Shown: one piece after another, positions 41,450 to 50,486 of the stretch
Numbering within the stretch: position 1 is the first letter of the stretch
Layout: the number at the start of each line of letters is the position of its first letter
Source of the DNA: Acidobacteriota bacterium
Lineage (GTDB): Bacteria; Acidobacteriota; Thermoanaerobaculia; UBA5066
Reading direction: 5' to 3'
Assembly (NCBI GenBank): GCA_029781975.1
Contig: JAKOVQ010000010.1
Span: forward strand, 170,375-234,374
Length of the DNA: 64,000 nucleotides
Notes under the pieces: generated by a model
Told to the model about the DNA's origin: nothing
Seen by the model: the letters and a program-made list of their open reading frames with translations, nothing else
Databases searched by the model: none
Translations under genes and position numbers: made by a program

Positions 41450-42094
41450 ATGCTAGGCTCTCGTCGCCTGACCGAGAGCTCGACCCCCTCCCCGTCCGAC
41501 GCGGGTGCCCCGCCCGACGAGAGCGCGCTCGTGGCCCGTCTCCGCGGCGGCGAGGAGGAGGCCTTCGCGCTCCTCGTCCGAGCCCACGGCGGCCGCCTCC
41601 TGGCGACCGCGCGGCGCTTCTTCGGCTGCGAGGACGACGCGCGCGACGCCGTCCAGGACGCCTTCCTCTCCGCTCACCAGGCGCTCGCGGCCTTCCAGGG
41701 CCAGGCGCGCCTGTCGACGTGGCTCCACCGGATCCTCGTCAACTGCTGCCTCATGAAGCTCCGGAGCCGGCGGCGGAGGCCGGAGGAGTCCCTCGAGGGG
41801 CTTCTTCCCGTCTTCGACGAGACCGGTCACGAGGCCCGCCCGTCCCGGCCCTGGGAGCCGCTCGAGGACGAGATGGCCCGGCGACAGGCGTGCGCCCTCG
41901 TCCGGTCGCTCATCGGGCAGCTGCCCGAGAGCTATCGCACGGTCCTCCTCCTGCGCGACATCGAGGAGCTCGACACGGCCCAGGCCGCGGAGCTCCTCGG
42001 AATCTCCGAGAACGCCGTCAAGATCCGCCTCCACCGGGCGCGGCAGGCCCTGAGGGCGCTGCTCGACCCGCACCGGAAGGGACTCCCGTCATGA
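41450..42094 (+). CDS. ECF-type RNA polymerase sigma factor
   Basis: FFGCEDDARDAVQDAFLSAHQALAAFQGQARLSTWLHRILVNCCLMKLR (sigma-2) and LPESYRTVLLLRDIEELDTAQAAELLGISENAVKIRLHRARQALR (sigma-4). Confidence 0.94.
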   Translation: MLGSRRLTESSTPSPSDAGAPPDESALVARLRGGEEEAFALLVRAHGGRLLATARRFFGCEDDARDAVQDAFLSAHQALAAFQGQARLSTWLHRILVNCCLMKLRSRRRRPEESLEGLLPVFDETGHEARPSRPWEPLEDEMARRQACALVRSLIGQLPESYRTVLLLRDIEELDTAQAAELLGISENAVKIRLHRARQALRALLDPHRKGLPS

Positions 42095-42351
42095 CCCGCT
42101 GGATCACCTGCCGCGAGCTGATCGACTTCCTCTGGCGCTACCTCGAGGGCGAGGTGAGCGAGGAGGAGCGGCTCGAGTTCGAGTACCACCTCGCGCGGTG
42201 CCCCACGTGCGTGGCCTACATGAACTCCTACAAGGAGACGGTCTCCCTCGGCCGCGCGGCGTTCGAGGACCTGGAGGCGCCCGCGCCGCCCGAGGTCCCG
42301 GAGGACCTCGTCGCCGCGATCCTCACGGCGCGGCGGAGCCTTCCGGGCTGA
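42091..42351 (+). CDS. Zinc-finger (zf-HC2-like) anti-sigma factor
   Basis: CRELIDFLWRYLEGEVSEEERLEFEYHLARCPTCVAYMNSYKETV; ATGA overlap with sigma stop. Confidence 0.88.
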   Translation: MTRWITCRELIDFLWRYLEGEVSEEERLEFEYHLARCPTCVAYMNSYKETVSLGRAAFEDLEAPAPPEVPEDLVAAILTARRSLPG

Positions 42352-42398
42352 GGGCCGGACGGTCCCGCCCCGGGGCACGGCCCGGGGTCGGCCGCCCC

Positions 42399-42734
42399 TC
42401 AGCGGGCGTCCGTCCCCGGCGCGGCGACCGCCCCGGCGCCCGCCTCGTCCGCCCGCTCGACTCGCCAGGTGGCGAGGAAGGCCGGCCCGTCCCACGCCAC
42501 CACGGTCGCGCGGTCCCCGGCCGCCAGCCGGATGGCCGCCGCTCGGGCGCCCGACGGCGTCTCGTAGGCGTAGGCCTCCTCCCCTCCGATCGCGACGACG
42601 GTCTGTCCCGGCTCGGGCGTCAGGAAGAAGAGGTCCCAGCCCGGGATCGCCACGTGCCGGATCCCCGGGTACGCAGCCGCGGCGTGTCGCGTCATCAGGT
42701 TCCGGCTCGCGGTGAGCGTCTCGACGGTCGTCAC
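42399..42734 (-). CDS. Hypothetical protein (about 111 aa)
   Basis: Coding-like codon use; YPGIRHVAIPGWDLFFLTPEPGQTVVAIGGEEAYAYETPSG; GTG 42734 or ATG at MTRHAAAAYPG. Confidence 0.55.
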   Translation of the reverse strand: MTTVETLTASRNLMTRHAAAAYPGIRHVAIPGWDLFFLTPEPGQTVVAIGGEEAYAYETPSGARAAAIRLAAGDRATVVAWDGPAFLATWRVERADEAGAGAVAAPGTDAR

Positions 42735-42904
42735 GGCTGGCGGCTCGGACCGAGTATCGCGCGGTCGATTCGCCGACGCGATCGGCGCGGGCCCGGACGG
42801 CCACGGAAACGGATCGGGGGCCGCGGCATCCAAGCGACGGCGCGGCCGAGACCTGCGGGCGACCCTCACGGCCGGCGCCTCGACATCGGAGAAAGGACGG
42901 CCCC

Positions 42905-42973
42905 ATGGAGCGCAACGCCACCCGCCTGTCATTCGTGTCTGCGATCGTCCCCGCCGCGGGGATCCGGCCGTGA
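42905..42973 (+). CDS. 22-aa mini-ORF overlapping the MNIO start codon
   Basis: GGAGAAAGGA RBS-like sequence then ATG at 42905; MERNATRLSFVSAIVPAAGIRP; stop TGA 42971-42973 overlaps GTG 42970 (GTGA). Confidence 0.5.
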   Translation: MERNATRLSFVSAIVPAAGIRP

Positions 42974-43860
42974 CGGCTCTCCCCCCCGGCTCCTGCGGCC
43001 TGGCGTTCCGGAGGGAGCACGCGGACGACGTCCTGGCCGGCGGCCACGGCGTCCCTTTCTTCGAGCTGATCACGGAGAGCTGCATGGGAGAGGGCGGGCG
43101 CCCGACCTTCTTCCTCGACCGGATCGCCCGGGACACCCCCGTCGCGCTCCACGGGGTCTCGCTCTCGGTCGGCTCGGCCGAGCCGCCGAGCCGGACCTAC
43201 CTGAGGAAGCTGAAGGAGCTGGTCCGGCGGGTGGAGCCGGCGGTCGTGTCGGACCACCTCTGCTTCTCCTCCCTCGGCGGCCGCTCGAGCCACGCCCTCC
43301 TGCCGCTGCCGTTCACCGAGGAGGCCGTCCGCGTCGTCGCGCGCAAGGTCCGGCTCGTCCAGGACCTCCTCGGCCGCCGGATCCTCCTCGAGAACGTCTC
43401 GAGCTACCTGCGGCACGCCGTCGCCGAGCTGACCGAGCCCGAGTTCGTCTCGGCCGTCCTCGAGGAGGCGGACTGCGGGCTCCTGCTCGACGTCAACAAC
43501 CTCTACGTCAACTGCCGCAACCACGGCCTCTCGCCGTTCGAGTACCTCGACGCGATCCCCCCGTCGCGCGTCGAGCTGATCCACCTGGCGGGACACGAGG
43601 ACCACGGCGACTTCGTCGTCGACACCCACGACCGCGACGTCGCCGAGCCCGTCTGGTGGATCTACCGTCTCGCGCTCCGCCGCTTCGGGCCGGTCCCGTC
43701 GGTCCTCGAGCGGGACGGCCGGATCCCCCCGTTCGAGCGGCTCGCCCGGGAGGCCCGGCGCGCGGAGGCGATCGCCCGGCGCGAGGCCGCGGGCGGGTGC
43801 GTCGGCCGCGCGGCGCTCGGGGGCGCCGTCCCCGGAGGGGTAGATGAGATGTGGTTCTGA
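42970..43860 (+). CDS. MNIO family (DUF692) multinuclear non-haem iron oxidative enzyme, BufB-like
   Basis: GLAFRREHADDVL, FFELITESCM, VALHGVSLSVGS, VSDHLCFSS, LLENVSSYL, LLLDVNNLYVN, LIHLAGHED, DTHDRDV motifs. Confidence 0.9.
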   Translation: MTALPPGSCGLAFRREHADDVLAGGHGVPFFELITESCMGEGGRPTFFLDRIARDTPVALHGVSLSVGSAEPPSRTYLRKLKELVRRVEPAVVSDHLCFSSLGGRSSHALLPLPFTEEAVRVVARKVRLVQDLLGRRILLENVSSYLRHAVAELTEPEFVSAVLEEADCGLLLDVNNLYVNCRNHGLSPFEYLDAIPPSRVELIHLAGHEDHGDFVVDTHDRDVAEPVWWIYRLALRRFGPVPSVLERDGRIPPFERLAREARRAEAIARREAAGGCVGRAALGGAVPGGVDEMWF

Positions 43861-44674
43861 GGCCCTGAAGCGGGCCCAGCGCGCCTTCCTCGACGACCTC
43901 GAGGCCGAGGACGGCGGGGACCCGGCCGAGAGGGTCCTCCGCTTCGACTCTCCCCCGCGCGGGACGGTCGAGGAGCGGTGGCACGTCTACGCCCACGGCC
44001 ACCGGAGGAGGATCGTCGACCTCATGCGCCAGGAGTACCCCGCCGTCCTCCGCGTCCTGGGCCGCGAGGCGTTCGACGCGGTGGCTGGGCGCTACCTCGC
44101 GGCCCGTCCCCCCGCGGGCCCCGGCACTGGCGACTCGGGGGACGGGCTCGGCGACTTCCTCGCGACCCACCCGCTCTCCCGCGGCCTGCCGTTCCTCGCC
44201 GACCTGGCTCGTCTCGAGCGGGCCGTCTCCGAGGCCTTCGTCGCGGGCGACGCCGAGCCGTTCCGCTGGGCCGACCTCGCACGGCTCGGGCGCGACGCGG
44301 CCCTCGCCGCCCGGCTCGCGCTCGTCCCCGGCGCCCGGGTCATCCGCTCGCCCTGGCCGGTCCTCGACATCTGGGAAAGCCGCTTCCTTCCCCCGGAGGA
44401 GGTCGCGGTGGAGCTCGAGGGGCGGCCCGCCGTCGTCCTGGTCCGCCGCCAGGGCTTCCGCGTCCGCGCCACCCGCCTCGAGCCGGACGTCGCCGAGCTC
44501 GCCGAGGCCCTGGCCGCTCCGTCCGCCTCCGGCGGCGGAGCGACCCTCGGGCGCCTGGCTTCCCCGGCCGCCCGGACCGGCTCCCCCGCCTCCGGCCCCT
44601 TCGTCGAGGCCCTGCGGGAGCTCCTCTCCCTCGACGTCGTCACCCGGGTGGACGAGAGAATGGAGACGCGATGA
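43844..44674 (+). CDS. DUF2063 (putative DNA-binding / MNIO partner, BufC-like) protein
   Basis: LKRAQRAFLDDL...VEERWHVYAHGHRRRIVDLMRQEYPAVLRVLGREAFDAVAGRYLAARPP; FLATHPLSRGLPFLADLARLERAVSEAF; overlaps the MNIO gene. Confidence 0.85.
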   Translation: MRCGSEALKRAQRAFLDDLEAEDGGDPAERVLRFDSPPRGTVEERWHVYAHGHRRRIVDLMRQEYPAVLRVLGREAFDAVAGRYLAARPPAGPGTGDSGDGLGDFLATHPLSRGLPFLADLARLERAVSEAFVAGDAEPFRWADLARLGRDAALAARLALVPGARVIRSPWPVLDIWESRFLPPEEVAVELEGRPAVVLVRRQGFRVRATRLEPDVAELAEALAAPSASGGGATLGRLASPAARTGSPASGPFVEALRELLSLDVVTRVDERMETR

Positions 44675-46620
44675 ACGAAGCCGATCCCCTCTTCGAGAGC
44701 GAATGGCTGGAAACCGACGGCCTCGGCGGCTACGCCTCGTCCACCGTCCCCGGCCGCAACGCCCGCCGGTACCACGGCCTCCTCGTCGCCGCGACCGACC
44801 CGCCCGCCGGACGGAGCGTCCTCCTCTCGAAGCTCGAGGAGACCCTCGTCGTCGCCGGGGTCCGGTACGACCTCTCCGTCAACCGCTACCCCGGCGCCCT
44901 CCACCCGCGCGGAGACCGGCTCCTCGAGAGCTTCTCACCCGAGCCGTACCCGACGTGGACCTACGAGGCTGCGGGGGTGCGGCTCCGGAAGACGCTCTTC
45001 GTCGTCCACGGGGAGACCACGGCGGTCGTCTCGTGGGAGGCATTGAACGCTCCGCCCGGCCCCCTCCTGCTCGAGGTCCGGCCGCTCGTGGCCCTCCGCG
45101 ACCACCACGCCCTCCGCCGCGAGGAAAGGGGTTGGGACGCGGGGACGACGTCGGGCGACGGCGTCGTCACGGTCCGTCCCGTGGCGGGCCTCCCGCCGCT
45201 CCGCCTCTTCCACGACGCCGCGAGCGTCCGCCTCGACGGCGTCTGGTACCGGAGCTTCGAGCTCGACCGCGAGCGGGAGCGCGGGTTCGACTTCGTCGAG
45301 GACCTCTTCTCCCCCGCGACCCTGACCTTCGACCTCGCGGCGGCCCCGACCGCCACCGTCGTCGCCACGACCGGCGAGCGCCGCGCCGCCGAGGCCGCGT
45401 CCCTGCGCCGGCGCGAGGAGGAGCGGCGGAAGGAGGTCGCCGGGGAGCCCGGCTCCCCCCGCCTCCTCCGCGCGCTCCGTTCCGCCGCGGACCGGTTCCT
45501 CGTGAGGCGAGGGGAGGGATGGACCGTGATCGCCGGCTACCCCTGGTTCACCGACTGGGGACGCGACACGATGATCTCGCTCCCCGGCCTCGCGCTCGCC
45601 ACCGGCCGGCTCGAGGTCGCGCGGTCGGTCCTGTCGACGTTCGCGCGCTTCGTCGACCGCGGGATGGTGCCGAACCGCTTCCCCGACCACGGGGAGCCGC
45701 CCGAGTACAACACCGTCGACGGGACCCTCTGGTTCGTCGAGGCGGCCCGCGCCTACCTGGCGGCCTCCGGCGACGAGGCGTTCGCCGCCGAGCTCTACCC
45801 GCTCCTCCTCGAGGTCGTCGAGGAGCACCTGCGCGGGACGCGCTTCGGCATCCGCGCGGACGACGACGGGCTCCTCCTGGCGGGCGAGCCTGGAGTCCAG
45901 CTGACCTGGATGGACGCGAAGGTGGGAGACCACGTCGTCACGCCGCGGCACGGCAAGCCCGTCGAGGTCCAGGCGCTCTGGCACAACGCCCTCCGCTCGG
46001 TCGCCGCGCTCGCGCGCGACCTCGGCGACGGGTGGCAGCAGCGCCGGCTGACGGCCCTGGCCGACCGCGCCGCCGCGGCCTTCTCCGCGCTCTTCTGGAG
46101 CCCGGCGCGCGGGCACCTCGTCGACGTCGTCGGTCGCGACGGCTCAACCGACCCATCCCTCCGCCCGAACCAGCTCCTCGCCCTCTCCCTGCCGTACCCG
46201 CTCGTCGAAGGAGAGCGGGCCGAGAGCGTCCTGGCCGCGGTCGAGCGGCACCTCCTGACCCCCTTCGGCCTCCGGACGCTCGCCCCCTCGGACCCTGCCT
46301 ACCGCGGCCGCTACGAAGGCGGGCCCGAGGCGCGCGACGGCGCCTACCACCAGGGGACGGTCTGGCCCTGGCTGATGGGTCCGCTCGTCGACGCCCACCT
46401 CGCGGTCCGCGGCGACTCCCCGGAGACGCGGTGGCGCGCCGCCGTCTGGCTCCGTCCCCTCTGCGAGCACCTCCTCGGGCCGGGGCTCGGAGAGCTCCCC
46501 GAGGTCTACGACGGCGACCCTCCGCAGCGGGCGACCGGGTGCGTCGCCCAGGCGTGGAGCGTCGCCGAGGTCCTCCGGGCCGTCCTTCGCCTCGGGCTCG
46601 CGCGGGGGGGCGAAGCCTAG
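44671..46620 (+). CDS. Amylo-alpha-1,6-glucosidase / glycogen debranching enzyme
   Basis: EWLETDGLGGYASSTVPGRNARRYHGLLVAA; GYPWFTDWGRDTMISLPGLALATGR; QLTWMDAKVGDHVVTPRHGKPVEVQALWHNAL; DGAYHQGTVWPWLMGPLVDA; ATGA overlap. Confidence 0.95.
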   Translation: MNEADPLFESEWLETDGLGGYASSTVPGRNARRYHGLLVAATDPPAGRSVLLSKLEETLVVAGVRYDLSVNRYPGALHPRGDRLLESFSPEPYPTWTYEAAGVRLRKTLFVVHGETTAVVSWEALNAPPGPLLLEVRPLVALRDHHALRREERGWDAGTTSGDGVVTVRPVAGLPPLRLFHDAASVRLDGVWYRSFELDRERERGFDFVEDLFSPATLTFDLAAAPTATVVATTGERRAAEAASLRRREEERRKEVAGEPGSPRLLRALRSAADRFLVRRGEGWTVIAGYPWFTDWGRDTMISLPGLALATGRLEVARSVLSTFARFVDRGMVPNRFPDHGEPPEYNTVDGTLWFVEAARAYLAASGDEAFAAELYPLLLEVVEEHLRGTRFGIRADDDGLLLAGEPGVQLTWMDAKVGDHVVTPRHGKPVEVQALWHNALRSVAALARDLGDGWQQRRLTALADRAAAAFSALFWSPARGHLVDVVGRDGSTDPSLRPNQLLALSLPYPLVEGERAESVLAAVERHLLTPFGLRTLAPSDPAYRGRYEGGPEARDGAYHQGTVWPWLMGPLVDAHLAVRGDSPETRWRAAVWLRPLCEHLLGPGLGELPEVYDGDPPQRATGCVAQAWSVAEVLRAVLRLGLARGGEA

Positions 46621-48398
46621 CCGCGCGGGAGAAGGAAGGGCGCGACGGTCCCGGCGAGGAGCGCCGCCTGGGGCCCGGTGACGATCCCCCCCGCCAGCTG
46701 CCCGCGGATCGCGGCCGCCCCGCGGCTCCTGAGCCACTCGACCTGCGCGACGGAGTCGACGTCGACGGCCGTCACCGGGAGCCCGAGAGCGCGCGCGAAG
46801 GAGAGGATCGCCGCGACGAGGAGCTCCTCGCGGCCGTTCCCTCCGAGGCGCGCCGTGAGGCTCGGGTCGAGGACGAGGTCGTCGACCCCGGAATCGAGGA
46901 TCTCGGCGGGGTCGAGGCCTCCCCGGCCGAAGCGGACGAGGGAGAGCCGGACGCCGAGCCGCGCGACCCGGCCGGCGGCGCTCGTCCCCGCGCGCGGCAG
47001 GGCCGGCTCCTCGACGGCGAGCCGGAGGAGCGACGGCCGCAGGGAGCTCGCGGTGAGCGCCTCCGAGACGACGTCGGCGAAGGCCGGGTCGGCGAGGGCG
47101 GCCGCGGGCACCGGGGCCCGCAGCCAGACGGCGTCCGCCACCCGGCCGGGCGGGTTCCACGCCGACGCCTGCCGGCACGCCTCGGCCAGGATCCATCGCG
47201 TGATCGGCAGCGCCTGGCCGCTCGCCTCGGCGAGCGGGAGCCACTCGTCGGCCGGGAGGAGCCCTTTCGACGGGTGCCGCCACCTCGGGACCGCGCAGAA
47301 GCCGGCGACGCGCCCCGTCACCAGCGAGACGGCGGGCTCGAACACGAGCTCGAGCTGGCCGAGGGAGAGCGCCGCGCGGAGACCCGCCTCGAGCTCGAGG
47401 CGCGCGACCGCCCGGAAGTGGACCCCCACGTCGAAGAGGGCGGTCCCCCCTCCCCCCTCCCGGCGGGCCCGGTCGCGCGCGGCCATCGCGTCGGCGAGGA
47501 GGGCGGAGGCATCCCCGTACCCGCCCCCCAGCGTGGCGATCCCGGCGCTCGGCGCGAGGCCCTCCGATCCCGCGACCGCGAACGGCAAGCGAAGCCTCTC
47601 GAGGGCCCGCTCGGCGACCCGGAGCGCGTCCTCCGGCTCCCGCACCTCCGTCAGGAGGAGCGCGAAGCCGTCCGGGAGCCGCGCGAGGGTGTCGGTGGGA
47701 CGGACGAGGGCCGCGAGCCGCCGGCTCGCCTCGCGCACGACCTCGTCGACCCCCGCGGGCCCCGACCGGCGCTCCAGGGAGTCGAGCCCCTCGAGGCCGA
47801 TCGCGACGAGCGCCGTCGTCGAGCCGGGCGTCCGTCGCGCCCGGGCGAGGTTCTGGCCGATCCGGTCGAGGAGGAGGGCGCAGGTCGGGAGCGCCGTGAG
47901 GGGATCGGAGAGGGAGGCCGTCCGGAGCCCCTCCTCCTGCCTCCGCCGCTCGGTGACGTCGACCTGCGTCCCCCAGACCCTCACCAGGCACCCGTCGCGA
48001 ACGACGCCGAACCCGCTGTTGAGGAAATGGCGCACGTCCCCGGTGAGGCCGCTCTCCACCGTCTCGACCCCGTCCGCGCGGTACCCGTTCGCGATGAACG
48101 CCGCCTGGGCCTCCAGGTTCGCCGGGTCGGTGTCGGTCCCGTGGAGCTCGAGGACGCGCTTCCCGACGAGGGCCGTGGCGCCGGGAAGGCCGTACATCCG
48201 GGCCATCACGTCGTTGGCCTCGGCCACGACCGCGTTGCGGTAGAAGAGGCGGACCTGCTCGTCGAGCGGAAGGTCGACGGGGACCGGGGTCGTCATCTCC
48301 ACCCTGTAGATCCCGTCCGACGTCCCGTCGAGGTACGAGCGGTAGCGCTCCGTCACCTCCTCGAGCTCCCGGCGCAGCCTCTCGGCCTCTCCAGCCAC
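46617..48398 (-). CDS. PAS-GGDEF-EAL-type protein with degenerate catalytic motifs
   Basis: PAS-like region (RSYLDGTSDGIYRVEM...VDVTERRRQEEGLRTASLSDPLTALPT), GGDEF-like region with LPDGF, EAL-like region FEPAVSLVTGRVAGFCAVPRWRHPSKG; start approximate (ORF open to 48509). Confidence 0.75.
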   Translation of the reverse strand: MAGEAERLRRELEEVTERYRSYLDGTSDGIYRVEMTTPVPVDLPLDEQVRLFYRNAVVAEANDVMARMYGLPGATALVGKRVLELHGTDTDPANLEAQAAFIANGYRADGVETVESGLTGDVRHFLNSGFGVVRDGCLVRVWGTQVDVTERRRQEEGLRTASLSDPLTALPTCALLLDRIGQNLARARRTPGSTTALVAIGLEGLDSLERRSGPAGVDEVVREASRRLAALVRPTDTLARLPDGFALLLTEVREPEDALRVAERALERLRLPFAVAGSEGLAPSAGIATLGGGYGDASALLADAMAARDRARREGGGGTALFDVGVHFRAVARLELEAGLRAALSLGQLELVFEPAVSLVTGRVAGFCAVPRWRHPSKGLLPADEWLPLAEASGQALPITRWILAEACRQASAWNPPGRVADAVWLRAPVPAAALADPAFADVVSEALTASSLRPSLLRLAVEEPALPRAGTSAAGRVARLGVRLSLVRFGRGGLDPAEILDSGVDDLVLDPSLTARLGGNGREELLVAAILSFARALGLPVTAVDVDSVAQVEWLRSRGAAAIRGQLAGGIVTGPQAALLAGTVAPFLLPRG

Positions 48399-48613
48399 CG
48401 CCTCGTCCCTCCGCGCAAATCCACGGACGCCTGCGCGGCCCGCGGACACCCCCGGCCGCGCGCGTCGCGTCCGGATTCTATTCGGAACGGGCGGCGGGGA
48501 TCGCACCACCGCTCGGCCTCCGTCGGGCCGCCGGGCGGCCCCGGCCTCCCGCGACGGCGGACGGCGCCCCCCGTCGCTTGGAGATCCGCCGAACGCTGCC
48601 GGAGAATCGGCCC

Positions 48614-49006
48614 ATGCGCCTGCCGTCCCGCCTCCTCGCCGCCGTCGCCGTGGCCACAGCCCTCGCCCCCTCCCTCGCCTGCACGTGCCCCTGGGCCGAC
48701 GTCAGCGTCTGGCTCGTCACCGACGCCCTCGAGGGGAAGACGATGCGCGCCAAGCCCAAGGACGAGGTCCTCGTCGACGTCCCGGCGGGTTCGGCGGGCC
48801 AGCGCTGGGAGGTGGTCGAGGTCGACGCGCACGTCCTCGAGCGGACCGGCCCGCCCGAGGAGGCGCCCGGGAAGCCCGGCGTGGTGCGAATCCCCTTCAA
48901 GGCGCTGAAGCCGGGCGAGACGACCCTCGTCCTCGGCCTCCACGACCGGAAGGAGAAGGGCGCCCCACCCGTCCGGACCTTCCGGGTCACCGTCCAGGTC
49001 TACTGA
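48614..49006 (+). CDS. Chagasin/I42-like protease-inhibitor-family lipoprotein (tentative)
   Basis: Signal peptide with Cys (PSLACTCP); PAGSAGQRWEVVEVD...RIPFKALKPGETTLVLGLHDRKEKGAPPVRTFRVTVQVY resembles the I42 GxxW and terminal strands. Confidence 0.55.
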   Translation: MRLPSRLLAAVAVATALAPSLACTCPWADVSVWLVTDALEGKTMRAKPKDEVLVDVPAGSAGQRWEVVEVDAHVLERTGPPEEAPGKPGVVRIPFKALKPGETTLVLGLHDRKEKGAPPVRTFRVTVQVY

Positions 49007-49051
49007 CGAGGGCTCCGCGGACTCCGCCGACTCTGCGGAAGCCCCGCCGCC

Positions 49052-49858
49052 TCAGGACCCGGCGTCCCGGATCGCCCGCTCGGCGATCGCGTCGATCAGC
49101 CCCGGGGCCGCCATCCTGACCCACCGCCCCGCCTTCCCGCGGAACGACAACACGAGGAGCCTCTTGCGGCGCTCCATCCCGTCGGCGATCCGTCGGGCGC
49201 ACGCGGCGGCGCTCATCACCTTCCCCTCCCCGAACGCCGTCCGGCCGTGCGGCCGGCCGTCGGGCCCGGCGGCCCTCACGTGGATCGCGGTCTCGACGAA
49301 GTCCGGGGCGACCATCGTCACGCTCACCCCGGTGCCGCGGAGCTCCACCCGGAGCGAGTCGAAGAAGCCGAACTGGGCGTGCTTGCTGGCGGCGTAGCCC
49401 GTCCGCGTCGGGACGCCTGTGAGGCCCGAGAGGCTGGAGACGGCGACGATCCGGCCGCGCGCCCTCTTGAGGTGCGGCAGCGCGAAGTAGGTCGGGTAGA
49501 CGGACCCGAGGTAGTTCACGCGCATCAGCCGCTCGAAGATCCCGAGGTCCGTCACCTCGTCGAAGCGGGCGATCATGTCGATCCCGGCGTCTAGGACCAG
49601 CGCGTCGATCGCCCCGAACCGGTCGACCGCCGCGGCGACGAGCGCGCGGCACGCCTCGGGTTCGGAGATGTCCGTCGGGACGGCGAGCGCCTCGGCGCCC
49701 CGCGCCCGGCAGGCGGCGGCCGCGCCGTCGAGCGCACCTGCGTCCCGGGCGGCGAGGACGACCTTCGCCCCGCGCTCGGCCAGGAGCGCCACCAGCGCCC
49801 GGCCGATCCCCTGCGAGGCCCCCGTGACGACGACGACCTTCCCCGCGAGCTCGGACAC
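49052..49858 (-). CDS. SDR-family NAD(P)-dependent oxidoreductase
   Basis: VVVVTGASQGIGRALVALLAERGAKVVLAARD; VSSLSGLTGVPTRTGYAASKHAQFGFFDSLR. Confidence 0.94.
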   Translation of the reverse strand: MSELAGKVVVVTGASQGIGRALVALLAERGAKVVLAARDAGALDGAAAACRARGAEALAVPTDISEPEACRALVAAAVDRFGAIDALVLDAGIDMIARFDEVTDLGIFERLMRVNYLGSVYPTYFALPHLKRARGRIVAVSSLSGLTGVPTRTGYAASKHAQFGFFDSLRVELRGTGVSVTMVAPDFVETAIHVRAAGPDGRPHGRTAFGEGKVMSAAACARRIADGMERRKRLLVLSFRGKAGRWVRMAAPGLIDAIAERAIRDAGS

Positions 49859-49890
49859 GTTTCAGCCCTCCGCGGCCGGGCCGGCCGCCG

Positions 49891-50400
49891 TCACTGCGGG
49901 TGGAAGCGCTCCTCCTCGAGGTTGAGGTAGAGCGCCGAGACGAACCCGTCGAAGTCCGGCGCGAGCGTCACGAGGGCGCTCTGGAGGACGCCGGTCCACT
50001 GAGGGAGCCCCTCGATGAAGGCGACGACGCGGCCGTACCCCTCGGGCGAGAGGTCGAGGTAGACGACCGAGGCCCCGCCGTCCGTCGCGAACGGGAGGAG
50101 GTGCCGCCCCGCCCCGCGCAGGCGCCTCTCCGCCTCGATCTCGTGCAGGAGCTTGCCGTGCGCCGGGACGCCCGGAAGCGGCCGCCGCGTGGAGAGGACC
50201 GACCAGAAGACCATCCGGAGGACGCCGTCGCCCGCGGGGACGTCGAAGGAGTAGTCGAGGCGGCCGCCGTTCGCGGTAGCGAGGAACTCCACGAAGGGGC
50301 CGGGGAGCCGCGCCCCCACCGCCTCCTCCACCGCCGCGAGCTCCTCGGCCGTCGGCGGGTCGAGCGGGTCCTCGATCTCGAGGTGGCGAAAGCGCGTCAA
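49891..50400 (-). CDS. SMI1/KNR4-family protein
   Basis: LDPPTAEELAAVEEAVGARLPGPFVEFLATANGGRL N-terminal SUKH-type signature. Confidence 0.8.
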   Translation of the reverse strand: MTRFRHLEIEDPLDPPTAEELAAVEEAVGARLPGPFVEFLATANGGRLDYSFDVPAGDGVLRMVFWSVLSTRRPLPGVPAHGKLLHEIEAERRLRGAGRHLLPFATDGGASVVYLDLSPEGYGRVVAFIEGLPQWTGVLQSALVTLAPDFDGFVSALYLNLEEERFHPQ

Positions 50401-50486
50401 GGCCGGCTGATCCTAGCCCCGTCGCGCCTCGGTCCGAAGGAGGGAAGGGGGGACCCCCACGTTTCCGGCAGGGCCCGGGACGCGCG

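Noticed and set aside
42970-44674. Calling this a standard bufferin operon
   Set aside because: MNIO and DUF2063 are present but no DUF2282-type Cys-rich precursor or DoxX is visible, so only a bufferin-like claim is supported.
49891-50400. SMI1/KNR4 protein as part of a polymorphic-toxin immunity system
   Set aside because: No adjacent toxin; the RHS locus is about 10 kb away with its own overlapping partner gene.
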